A stretch of 32,432 nt of DNA from Hellea sp. (GTDB lineage Bacteria > Pseudomonadota > Alphaproteobacteria > Caulobacterales > Maricaulaceae), in assembly GCA_014238285.1 (NCBI GenBank), contig JABABK010000012.1:28451-60882 (forward strand). The letters are read 5' to 3'. Positions 8,732-16,090 of the stretch are shown here, one piece after another. A program made the position numbers and the translations under genes. The first letter of the stretch is position 1, and each line of letters opens with the position of its first letter. A model generated the notes under the pieces. It saw nothing but the letters and a program-made list of their open reading frames with translations, had not been told where the DNA came from and did not search any database.

Positions 8732-9451
8732 TTAAAATGAATAACCAAAAAGCTGGATATCTTTTCTGTACATTTCACTCACTAAGTTTTTGGAGAAGGT
8801 TGAATAATAATCACGGTAATGGGAGCCTTGGTTAGATTTGTTCATATGAGGAATCGATTTAATTGGAATCCGTAGCATTGAAAAAACAGTTTTTAGATCC
8901 GTTTCAAATCGCTCAAATCGACCAATAAAATTTACATTGTTCAAATCAATTAAACTCGATTGAGCTCTAAAATGAATGTTACATGATTCGAGATCCTGCT
9001 TTGAGCAAAAACGTACGAAGTCATCAAACTCTAATAGCCGAAGACGCTTTTTTTCGGGGAAACCAAAACGATTTTCAGTTACTATTTTGTTCAACCAAGT
9101 TGAAACGATACGATCCCAAGGATTGCGGACAAAAGCAAACTTGAAATAATCCTCATATTTCAGCGGGATATACCTGCACTTCCTAGCTTGCTTCGCAATT
9201 AACGTAATCTCTGCTTCGGTGAGCGCTGAAAGAATACTTCTCGTTCCAACTTTTGCATTTCGAAACCAAATAAATTTCGGTCGATTACAAATCGTAAGAT
9301 TATATCTTCTCTGGGAAGGAATGTTCGAGTGATTTAACCAAAACTCATCCCATTCTTTTTGGTTTTTTTCGCTTTTTGCATCTAACTTCCAACCTGACGA
9401 TAAATCTTTTCCGTACTCGGGACCGCATTCGGTTTCAATAAAGTATTCCAT
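8732..9451 (-). CDS. Sulfotransferase family 2 protein
   Basis: A 239-aa single-domain enzyme of the carbohydrate sulfotransferase type (Sulfotransfer_2). The 5'-phosphosulfate loop is IWFRNAKVGTRSILSAL (61-77), and the 3'-phosphate motif FAFVRNPWDRIVSTWLNK (105-122) is a textbook match. It ends with DIQLFGYSF, a tail motif shared with the ends of domains 1 and 3 of the triple-domain protein (DLFNYKF, NLFGYGF). Only two bases separate it from the preceding glycosyltransferase gene and none from the next gene, so the three form one transcript. Family members transfer sulfate from PAPS to hydroxyls of glycans; here the product is probably a sulfated surface polysaccharide or glycolipid. Confidence 0.88.
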   Translation of the reverse strand: MEYFIETECGPEYGKDLSSGWKLDAKSEKNQKEWDEFWLNHSNIPSQRRYNLTICNRPKFIWFRNAKVGTRSILSALTEAEITLIAKQARKCRYIPLKYEDYFKFAFVRNPWDRIVSTWLNKIVTENRFGFPEKKRLRLLEFDDFVRFCSKQDLESCNIHFRAQSSLIDLNNVNFIGRFERFETDLKTVFSMLRIPIKSIPHMNKSNQGSHYRDYYSTFSKNLVSEMYRKDIQLFGYSF

Positions 9452-9453
9452 AT

Positions 9454-11640
9454 CTAAAAATCAGCCGTTTTTTGTATAACACCCAATCTTACTAGCTGCT
9501 CACTTGATTTATATCGTTCCAAAGACTCGTTAGCTCGAAGAAATCCAGGTTCCAAACTGTTTAAATTTTCTAGGTAAGACCGGTGCCTCATGTTGCAGTG
9601 CGGAATCCGGGTGTTATTTTTCAAATCACTTTCTAGATTGGACTTAAAATCGCCTGCAAATTTAAAGTGCAACAAAACCCCGGAAACGTCTGACAAATTG
9701 GCCGGTGTAATGAGGTGACTACTTGATAAAAACTTTATATTTCGTCCCCCACGTATAATTGGAGTTTTAGTTTGATTTTCATTTCGACCAATCAGTTTCC
9801 TAACTCCCCCAACAGTAAATTTATAAGGACATATCGGAATGTTCGTGAAATGGTAATCATTGACGAAATAATTATAATCTTGAAAAAAATCCGTATAGTC
9901 GGGGCCCGTAACCTTAGATTCAAAATCGAGGGAGCACATATCAAGCATAAAGGCAAACATTGCCTCTTGTCCTTTTTTGCTCATATATTCAGTTAGTTTT
10001 CTAATACCCGTTTGTTCAATTTCCGGAATAATTAGAGCTTCATCAACGTCAACATACAAACACCATTTGTTGTCGCCATATTTTTTTACAAGAGAGTTAA
10101 TCCACTGCATGCCCGATCTAGACTTCGCATAACTTTGTTCAGTCCAAAAAACATATACATCGTCTTGGGAATTTAAATATTCTAAGCTTCCGTCATTAGA
10201 ATCATTGTCAATTATGAAAAATTTTGAACACCCTATCGAACGGTAATACTTTAAAAACCAAGGAAGCCGCCAACGTTCATTTCGTATCGCCGTAAAAACT
10301 AGGACCGAGTCGTCAGCAATTTGAGCCATAGAGTTAGAATCAACTCTGTTAAGTACTCCAAGGTCGGGTTCTTTGACCTGCGCAACATCAAAATTTAAGA
10401 TGATATCATCCCATATAGCTTTAGCCTTTTCTAGGTCGCCACCATGATGGGTCGACCAGGCCCGAATTTCTTCCAGAGTTTTAACACCAGTTTCTTCATC
10501 CAAAAGACCAGTTAATTTTTCTGCTTCATCTGTTTGATTGAGAATTAGATTTAGACGGGTTCTTTGCCCAACAAACAACAGCTCATCATGATTTTTAATG
10601 CAAAAACTCTCAAGCTCATTGAGCACTTCACGAACGACTTCAGCATTTGCGCTACGCTTATACTGAAGAACAGCCAAACTCACTTTTTCAAGTAAAACCT
10701 TAGGCTCATCTGGAAATTCAGTCTGTAGCTTCAAAATTTCTTGATTAGCCTCAAACAATTTATACTGACCCTTAAAGAGACCAACTTGAACCAACCGATC
10801 GGAAATGTTTTTAGAAGCATGGAGATATTCATCATAACACTTTTGTGCTTGATCAAAATTCATCAAGTCTATCAAACAAAGTACATAAATTCTCTTATAA
10901 TTTAGATCATAGGGGTAATTATCACTTAAAACCTTAAATCGGTTTGCCGCGAGTTGATATTCCCTGTCTAGTCTAGCGTTCCAGGCTAAATTTGCTAAGA
11001 CTTCTTTTTGATTTACTTGAGTTCCGAGAAGAGAGCTAAGTTGCTCGTCAGAAACTTTAAACCGCTCCAAACGGCGTAAAAAAATCGCGTATCTAAATTT
11101 TATACTCAGATTATCGGGAAATTTGCGTATGGCTTTTTTTAAAACCGCTTCCTCTTTTTCTGCAAGTCCTCTCTTTTCATAAATTTCTGCTAGGCCCAGC
11201 AGTCCCCAATCTTTATCAGGTCGTTTTGTTGCAAACCCGCTATAAATTCGTTGCGCTAGTCCAAGTCGACCGCATTCCAAAAGCGCTTTTGCTTTTTTAA
11301 CTTTCCACCAGTCTGGAATTTCATCCTTGCGGCAATCAAAGCAGCTCTCCCAGTGCTTTAATGCTTCAGGCCAATTGCCTTTCGTTTCCGCCAATAAAGC
11401 TAGATTTAAGTGCCCTTGTACCGACTCTGGAAAACTTTGAATAAGCCGCTTAAAAACTGCCGCCGCCTCCCCAGTATGACTCCCTTGCAAGTATAGGTTT
11501 CCAAGCTTTAAAAATTCGCTTTCTGAATTCACTCTCCTTAAGTTTAGAGCACTTTCATTAGAAGCAGCATTATTCGGTAATTCGCGACCTAGGTCAGAAC
11601 TCGGGCCGCTAGAAACTCCTTGGCGAAAATCAAAATTCAT
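9454..11640 (-). CDS. TPR-repeat glycosyltransferase (GT2-like, Glyco_tranf_2_4 type)
   Basis: 728 aa, in two parts. Residues about 40-420 are tetratricopeptide-type helical repeats, including HWESCFDCRKDEIPDWW near 96, a motif shared with the TPR sulfotransferase downstream. Residues about 446-690 form a glycosyltransferase-A domain: VFTAIRNERWRLPWFLKYY (448-466), FFIIDNDSNDGSLEYL (474-489) and the metal/nucleotide-sugar motif YVDVDEALIIP (529-539). No transmembrane segment or signal peptide is seen, so it should be cytoplasmic. It is the first gene of the minus-strand cluster, and the 239-aa sulfotransferase starts two bases after its stop, so sugar transfer and sulfation are probably linked. 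The donor sugar is unknown. The frame continues to the ATG at 11640 with no better internal start. Confidence 0.85.
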   Translation of the reverse strand: MNFDFRQGVSSGPSSDLGRELPNNAASNESALNLRRVNSESEFLKLGNLYLQGSHTGEAAAVFKRLIQSFPESVQGHLNLALLAETKGNWPEALKHWESCFDCRKDEIPDWWKVKKAKALLECGRLGLAQRIYSGFATKRPDKDWGLLGLAEIYEKRGLAEKEEAVLKKAIRKFPDNLSIKFRYAIFLRRLERFKVSDEQLSSLLGTQVNQKEVLANLAWNARLDREYQLAANRFKVLSDNYPYDLNYKRIYVLCLIDLMNFDQAQKCYDEYLHASKNISDRLVQVGLFKGQYKLFEANQEILKLQTEFPDEPKVLLEKVSLAVLQYKRSANAEVVREVLNELESFCIKNHDELLFVGQRTRLNLILNQTDEAEKLTGLLDEETGVKTLEEIRAWSTHHGGDLEKAKAIWDDIILNFDVAQVKEPDLGVLNRVDSNSMAQIADDSVLVFTAIRNERWRLPWFLKYYRSIGCSKFFIIDNDSNDGSLEYLNSQDDVYVFWTEQSYAKSRSGMQWINSLVKKYGDNKWCLYVDVDEALIIPEIEQTGIRKLTEYMSKKGQEAMFAFMLDMCSLDFESKVTGPDYTDFFQDYNYFVNDYHFTNIPICPYKFTVGGVRKLIGRNENQTKTPIIRGGRNIKFLSSSHLITPANLSDVSGVLLHFKFAGDFKSNLESDLKNNTRIPHCNMRHRSYLENLNSLEPGFLRANESLERYKSSEQLVRLGVIQKTADF

Positions 11641-12061
11641 TACATCGGCTCACATTTGGACTGCGCACAAATTCATAAACGATGGAATACGTTCGAATTT
11701 TCGAGACTATTGCTCCGCGGTGCCTAATTATGGTTCTTTCAGAATAAACGAAGCTCCCACTTCATTGGTCCAATCCAACCTCAGCATGAAGTTTAATCAC
11801 CCGATATAAATTTTGTATCGGGTGATTACTTGATTTTACTTCATTTTCCGGTCTGCCATCGAATTGACCTTGAGACTTAAAAATGATCCAGTTTAAAATT
11901 TATTGACAAAGGTATTTTGAGTTTAAGGAGCCGCTTCAATTAGAAAACATTACAACTCGGAACAAATTGTTACGACGCCATGAGGATTCAGCTTGATTTT
12001 CTCAAACATAAGACAGGCGTGACACGCCAATTTCAAATGGGCCTCTGATGTGCCGCTAGCT
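11641..12061. other. Non-coding upstream region of the glycan cluster
   Basis: About 420 bases with no supported gene. It must contain the promoter of the minus-strand glycosyltransferase-sulfotransferase cluster, though I cannot pick a confident -35/-10 pair. It includes the strong 13-bp hairpin at 11794-11828. Its right end runs into the insertion-sequence head at about 12062. Confidence 0.4.
11794..11828. terminator. Perfect 13-bp stem hairpin upstream of the glycan cluster
   Basis: TAATCACCCGATA and its exact complement TATCGGGTGATTA are separated by nine bases (TAAATTTTG). There is no long T-run after the stem on either strand, so a regulatory or recombination role is as possible as termination. 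It lies about 155 bases upstream of the first gene of the minus-strand cluster. Confidence 0.45.
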
Positions 12062-12196
12062 TTGTAGACACCTTGTTTGGTAAAACTGGAAGCAAGGAGA
12101 GTGTCTTATGGGTGGTCGTATCAGGTATACAGAAGAGTTTAAATTGGGGGCTGTGGCGCAGGTCACTGACAAGGGTCACAGCGTGACATCGGTTGC
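12062..12196 (+). mobile_element. 5' remnant of an IS3-family insertion sequence (orfA head)
   Basis: The first 29-30 codons from the ATG at 12108 encode GGRIRYTEEFKLGAVAQV and then GHSVTSVA, the helix-turn-helix start of IS3-family OrfA proteins. The leader just before it (from about 12062) includes AGCAAGGAGAGTG, a good ribosome-binding site. Similarity stops abruptly at about 12193. The rest of the element, orfB included, is absent, so this is a dead remnant. The left boundary is approximate because I could not identify an inverted repeat pair. Confidence 0.6.
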
Positions 12197-12596
12197 CGGT
12201 ACTGTGAGCTATCCAGCTGGGTTCGTTCTCAAAAATCCGCCCGTTATAGGAGATAAGCGCGGATTTTCTTGGACCAATTCTGATTATACAGCCTTTCGCA
12301 TTACGCCAGACGAACAAGGCGTTCACTATAACCGCCTATTTGCCATTATTGCCTCAGGCACTATGACGGGCCAGCGAGACGATCCAGTCCTAGTCTGGAA
12401 ACGCGAATACGAGGTACAAAGCCAAAATTTAATCTATGACGAAGAGCGTATCCGGCGCAGAAAAGCGGCCAATAGACAGGCTTGGAGCAATGCCTTAAAT
12501 GCTCTTGCCTCCGGAATTGGAGAGGCGGCATCTAGCTATGAAAATTCATCGCTCGACACCGCTTCCAACGAGTCGATTGATCGTTATGGCGTCTGA
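12108..12596 (+). CDS. Chimeric ORF: IS3 OrfA head fused to an unrelated protein
   Basis: A 162-aa frame whose first 30 or so residues are the IS3 OrfA N-terminus and whose remainder (from about GTVSYPAGF, 30) is unrelated. The second part has WTNSDYTAFRITPDEQGVHY, VLVWKREYEV, a basic stretch ERIRRRKAANRQ and an Ala/Ser/Asn-rich tail. I do not recognise that part; it looks like the C-terminal portion of a soluble protein that lost its own start. The fusion is in frame, and the IS-derived ribosome-binding site (AAGGAG) could drive it, so it may be expressed. The tail overlaps the next small frame. Whether the product has any function is unknown. Confidence 0.45.
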   Translation: MGGRIRYTEEFKLGAVAQVTDKGHSVTSVAGTVSYPAGFVLKNPPVIGDKRGFSWTNSDYTAFRITPDEQGVHYNRLFAIIASGTMTGQRDDPVLVWKREYEVQSQNLIYDEERIRRRKAANRQAWSNALNALASGIGEAASSYENSSLDTASNESIDRYGV

Positions 12597-12801
12597 AGAT
12601 TTACCTTATTTGGATTACTCGGAACACATGGAGTTCTACACAAACGGCGGAAAAAAACGCGCCGATACAAATACATTCCTAAAAGAATGGGACCGCATCG
12701 GTAATTTGACCCTCCATACTATCAGAAGAAACGGAATGAATGGAAAAGACATTCAGCGGGTGTGTGATAATTCCAAAACTGAAATAAAAAATTGCTCGTG
12801 A
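12586..12801 (+). CDS. Possible small hypothetical protein
   Basis: 71 codons from an ATG that overlaps the end of the preceding frame by 11 bases. The product is soluble and charged (FYTNGGKKRADTNTFLKEW, then RNGMNGKDIQRVC). There is no recognisable domain. Support is the compact arrangement (next ATG six bases after its stop) and ordinary codon use. It may instead be the tail of a broken gene whose frame shifted near 12586. Confidence 0.3.
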   Translation: MASEDLPYLDYSEHMEFYTNGGKKRADTNTFLKEWDRIGNLTLHTIRRNGMNGKDIQRVCDNSKTEIKNCS

Positions 12802-12806
12802 ATAAT

Positions 12807-13367
12807 ATGTCAACCAAAGACCAGAACAATTATCGGACAGACCTTACCACCCGAAAATGCCGAAAATGCGGTAACGTGCAAATGACTTGCCAGTCTCGCA
12901 GGGTTGATTTTCTAAGTGTAAAAAGCCTCTTCGTTTGCCCTAATTGCGAAGCTGAAGTGACCCTTCACTCTGGAGGTGCCAAAGGTGTTCATTTCGCTAT
13001 AGGGATGCTAGCTGCGGGGTTTTTACCCTTTATACTATGGGGTTCACGCGGCGGGTATACGGGTATTGTTATTCTCAAAACTCTGGGTTTGATTGCCTTT
13101 TTGACTTCTCCGTTTTTGTGGGCCACTTTAATAGCGCAGCTATATCCTATTACGGGAACGCGCTCAAAAACGGTACAAGAAGAAGCGGCAGCTCAAATTG
13201 ATTCGACCACGGACGATCTTCTCAAAAAAGGGATAGCGTCAATGGACAAACTAAGCCCCTTCAGGACGTTTTGGGCAGTGTTGTTTTTTGTGGCCTTGTT
13301 TTTAGGGGTGGCGAGCCTCATTGGCTGGATCAACTTTACCTTTTTCGACGATCAGTTGTTTGGTTAA
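12807..13367 (+). CDS. Zinc-ribbon membrane protein of unknown function
   Basis: A protein of about 186 aa. Near the N-terminus, two cysteine pairs (CRKCGN and, about 25 residues on, CPNCEAE) form a probable zinc ribbon. They are followed by about three hydrophobic segments: the stretch FAIGMLAAGFLPFILWG, a longer one around ILKTLGLIAFLTSPFLWATL, and the C-terminal FWAVLFFVALFLGVASLIGW. A charged region (KTVQEEAAAQIDSTTDDLLK) lies between segments 2 and 3. The frame could begin at a TTG at 12792, but the ATG at 12807 is more likely. It ends just before the IS21 remnant and appears complete. No function can be assigned. Confidence 0.6.
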   Translation: MSTKDQNNYRTDLTTRKCRKCGNVQMTCQSRRVDFLSVKSLFVCPNCEAEVTLHSGGAKGVHFAIGMLAAGFLPFILWGSRGGYTGIVILKTLGLIAFLTSPFLWATLIAQLYPITGTRSKTVQEEAAAQIDSTTDDLLKKGIASMDKLSPFRTFWAVLFFVALFLGVASLIGWINFTFFDDQLFG

Positions 13368-13389
13368 ATCCTATGCCATTCCTTTTGTT

Positions 13390-13521
13390 AAGTGGCAGCG
13401 CCGGACGCAGCGTCGTCCGGCCCGTCTTGATCCGCCCCTTTATCCCTTCCTGCCACGTACGAACATCCAAACGACAAGAGCGGCCAGCTATGCGGGCCTG
13501 CTATCCGGAGCGGCATCATGA
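13390..13521 (+). pseudogene. Possible C-terminal remnant of IS21-family IstA transposase
   Basis: A short plus-strand frame ends ...TTRAASYAGLLSGAAS and stops with TGA overlapping the istB ATG (ATGA at 13518-13521), the usual istA/istB arrangement. The tail resembles the ends of IstA proteins. Everything upstream is missing, so it is a fragment; the 5' limit is a guess. Confidence 0.35.
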
Positions 13522-13958
13522 GTGAGGTGGTCCTTCAGCCTGCCGCCCAGCCTGTTCCGGCGCTACTGCTCGCCAGCCATCTTAAAACCCTGCGGCTTCC
13601 AACCTTCCTGCGTGAGCATGACAAGTTGGCGCGTCAATGCGCCCGCGAGGATGTCTCACATATAGCCTATCTGGCTCGTCTGACGGAGCTTGAGTTGATC
13701 GACCGAGAGCGGCGTATGATCGAGCGCAAGATCAAGTCTGCCAAGTTCCCGGCCATCAAAAGCCTGGATAGTTTTGATTTTAAGGCCATCCCGTCTTTAA
13801 ATAAAATGCAAGTCGCAGATCTCGCCCGTTGCGGCTGGATAGAACGGCGGGAGAATGTGATCGCTCTAGGCCCGTCGGGGACAGCTAAAACCCATATCGC
13901 GCTCGGGCTTGGACTGGCTTCTTGCCTTGCCACCAAGTCGATTTCGAAACAGGAATAG
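13518..13958 (+). pseudogene. istB: Truncated IS21-family IstB helper ATPase
   Basis: The first roughly 135 residues match IstB, the AAA+ helper of IS21 transposition: the helical N-terminal domain (LLLASHLKTLRLPTFLREHD, 16-35), LARCGWIERRENVIALGPSG (102-121) and a Walker A region GPSGTAKTHIALGLGLA (118-134). In Walker A the second-last glycine before Lys is Ala (GTAKT instead of GTGKT). After ASCLATKS the similarity ends and a stop follows, so Walker B and the sensor regions are gone. This is a dead copy. It and the istA tail leave about 570 bases of an element that is normally about 2-2.5 kb. Confidence 0.75.
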
Positions 13959-14117
13959 GGCCGCGAGGGGCGAGTATTTGGGAAAGCCTGACTAGGCCGG
14001 TTTGGGGGAAGGTTGGGTTGTCCATTTTGATTCACTTTCGAGTTGTTACGTTCAAAGTGAAGTTATGTGATGTATTAAAAATTGTGTGGGAATGGACAAA
14101 TTCCGTTAAGGAATCCG

Positions 14118-14987
14118 TTATTGCAAGTAGTCCTTGTTTACTAAAGTGGTCGCTTCACGAAGCCATTTCAAAACTGTCTTTTGGTCTAACCCTAGACCTA
14201 ATTTGTCTAAATCAGATTGTATGTCGGCCGTTGCAGGATTGCGAGCTGCTTGAGGGTTAAATCTATAACCTCCGATAGCCATAGCTGCGACTAGCTTTAA
14301 CAAACTTTTGTTGTCACAAATCTCAACAGATTCACTTGTTTGTATGTTGCCTTGAAATTCGAAAACTAAATCTACTAAGTTTTGTGGCAAGAGAAACTTC
14401 ATTTTGGCCAACCAATCCAAATACTGAACAGGGTCGCCGTTAACAATTTTTTTATGATCAAGAGCAGATTGGAGTAAAGATTTTCTTTCAAAAATTTCAG
14501 TTAGAACCGGAAATTGTTTTTTACTGTACGAGTAACGATTTTCTATTTTATCAAAAAGGTCACTAAATTCATCATTATATACTAACCCAAGAGAAAGTAA
14601 CGTTGCTTCATTCACAGTCCAACCGGGCTTTCTAGCCCAGTACAAAACACTTTTTTTGGATAGGAATGGCGACAAACTATCGTTGTTTTTGAAGACATAA
14701 CTGTAGGTCGTAAATTCTACATGTTCTGCTTTCTCTAAAAGAGTGTCCTCATCCAATCTGCTCAATAGATTATAGATTAAATTTACTGCTTTATGATCGG
14801 CAAACTCAAACGAGCCAAACTCATCTTTGGCTATTGATTCGAAATAAGATTCCAAGTCAAGAAATAGGGGGCTCAAAGCGTTTCTTTCATCCTGAATTTC
14901 CACGTTTTTGACACCCGTTGCCTGTTTAACTAAATCTGGGTCTCGGGTGAGTGCAAAGAGTAATTTATGGATGTGGTAGCGTTTCAT
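14118..14987 (-). CDS. Hypothetical protein with an 'AIGGYRFNPQAARNPATADI' C-terminal module
   Basis: 289 aa, soluble, mostly helical, with no signal peptide or membrane segment. The C-terminal 60 residues (LLKLVAAMAIGGYRFNPQ, then SDLDKLGLGLDQKTVLKWL) resemble a short helical module I associate with the C-termini of assorted uncharacterised bacterial proteins. It often ends in a KWLKEA-like helix that could bind DNA or protein. The N-terminal two thirds (YWARKPGWTVNEATLLSLGL around 119-138) is not recognised beyond that. It is flanked by an IS21 remnant and a decayed coding fragment, so it was probably carried in with accessory DNA. The frame looks intact. Confidence 0.6.
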   Translation of the reverse strand: MKRYHIHKLLFALTRDPDLVKQATGVKNVEIQDERNALSPLFLDLESYFESIAKDEFGSFEFADHKAVNLIYNLLSRLDEDTLLEKAEHVEFTTYSYVFKNNDSLSPFLSKKSVLYWARKPGWTVNEATLLSLGLVYNDEFSDLFDKIENRYSYSKKQFPVLTEIFERKSLLQSALDHKKIVNGDPVQYLDWLAKMKFLLPQNLVDLVFEFQGNIQTSESVEICDNKSLLKLVAAMAIGGYRFNPQAARNPATADIQSDLDKLGLGLDQKTVLKWLREATTLVNKDYLQ

Positions 14988-15005
14988 AAAACCAATTTGG
15001 ATTAA

Positions 15006-15158
15006 TTAAGTCGCTAATGGCAAGGATAAAGTTACAGATTGCACACAAGCGTTTACAATGCCGTCGATATGGACTCTTGGGCCGTCATCAGCCTGGTATT
15101 CCCAGCCCTTAAAGCCTATGCTATCGACGATATCCGGGACAGTAATCAAGCATTGCTT
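15006..15158 (-). pseudogene. Decayed coding fragment of unknown gene
   Basis: A minus-strand frame without an ATG reads VPDIVDSIGFKGWEYQADDG and then PRVHIDGIVNACVQSVTLSL before a TAA at 15006-15008. The composition is protein-like, and the in-frame TAA just upstream (near 15160) marks the edge of the surviving piece, so I read it as the C-terminal tail of a lost gene. The family is not recognised. Confidence 0.3.
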
Positions 15159-15208
15159 TTATCATTGAAGTTGTTTTAAGTTAGTCTCAAAATTAGGAGG
15201 TCAGAGAA

Positions 15209-16078
15209 ATGCAAATTGCCCGTGTTTTATTGTTGTCAATCATTTTGTTTTGGCTGCCGGCATGTACCGACAATGGCCAGAGCGAATCTCTAACAAGATT
15301 TGAGCAGGTTTTGGACCGTGGGACTATAAGGTGCAGCTATTTAAACTACGCTCCCTATTTTATGACGGACCCCAATGATGGAGCGCATTCAGGGATATTC
15401 TTCGATGTTATGGAAGAGATTGGAAAGCGCTCTGGCCTTGAAATAGATTGGGCCGAAGAAGTCGGCTACGAAGTAATTTTCACTGGATTAAATAGCGGAA
15501 GACACGATGTTTTTTGCGCCGGACTTTGGGCAAATACGACAAGAGCCAAAGCAGGCACGTTTAGTGAACCAGTTTTTTACAGTGTAATTAAAGCATGGGT
15601 TAGATCAGATGATGATCGATTTGCAGATGGGCTAGGTATTTTGAATGATGGAGAATTAGTTGTCGCCACCATTGACGGCGCTATGGAAGACATCATTGCA
15701 AATGCTGACTTTCCGAACGCCCCTAAAGAATCCCTTCCACAGCTAAGTCCATTTACTCAGAATTTACAGAACATAATTTCAAAAAAGGCGGACATTACAT
15801 TTGCGGAGCCAGGAATTATCAACGATTTTCTTGAAAGTAACCCCGGAATGATTAAAGACGCCGCGCCTGAAATGTCTTTGAGAGTATTTGGAAATTCTCT
15901 AGTCTCACCGCTAGGAGAGCCAGACCTCGAAGAGTTTTTGGACATCGCAATGCAGGAACTACTCTATAGCGGTCATATCGATAAGATTTTGGATAAATAC
16001 GAAGATGCGCCAGGTATATTCCCTCGAGCCGCAAAACCTTATGATCCGGATTCCGCTATTTTAAAACTACCAAACTAG
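15209..16078 (+). CDS. ABC importer solute-binding lipoprotein, family 3 (polar amino acid type)
   Basis: 289 aa. A lipoprotein signal peptide with hydrophobic core ARVLLLSIILFW and lipobox LPAC puts the lipidated Cys at 19. The mature part follows the family 3 pattern: VLDRGTIRCSYLNYAPYF (34-51), SGIFFDVMEEIGKRSG (62-77) and a second lobe (VVATIDGAMEDI). Members bind polar amino acids, amines or related small molecules in the periplasm and pass them to the permease. An excellent ribosome-binding site (TTAGGAGGTCAGAGAA) precedes the ATG. It is the first of six closely packed genes. The ligand cannot be read from sequence; presence of a downstream methyltransferase suggests an amino-acid-like or amine ligand, as inference only. 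Confidence 0.85.
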   Translation: MQIARVLLLSIILFWLPACTDNGQSESLTRFEQVLDRGTIRCSYLNYAPYFMTDPNDGAHSGIFFDVMEEIGKRSGLEIDWAEEVGYEVIFTGLNSGRHDVFCAGLWANTTRAKAGTFSEPVFYSVIKAWVRSDDDRFADGLGILNDGELVVATIDGAMEDIIANADFPNAPKESLPQLSPFTQNLQNIISKKADITFAEPGIINDFLESNPGMIKDAAPEMSLRVFGNSLVSPLGEPDLEEFLDIAMQELLYSGHIDKILDKYEDAPGIFPRAAKPYDPDSAILKLPN

Positions 16079-16090
16079 GGGTTAAGTCCT

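Noticed and set aside
12033-12326. A 97-codon minus-strand frame
   Set aside because: It is antisense to the IS3 OrfA head and its in-frame fusion partner, which have the better support.
13667-14035. A 122-codon minus-strand frame over the IstB remnant
   Set aside because: Antisense to a recognisable IstB fragment and low in protein-like character.
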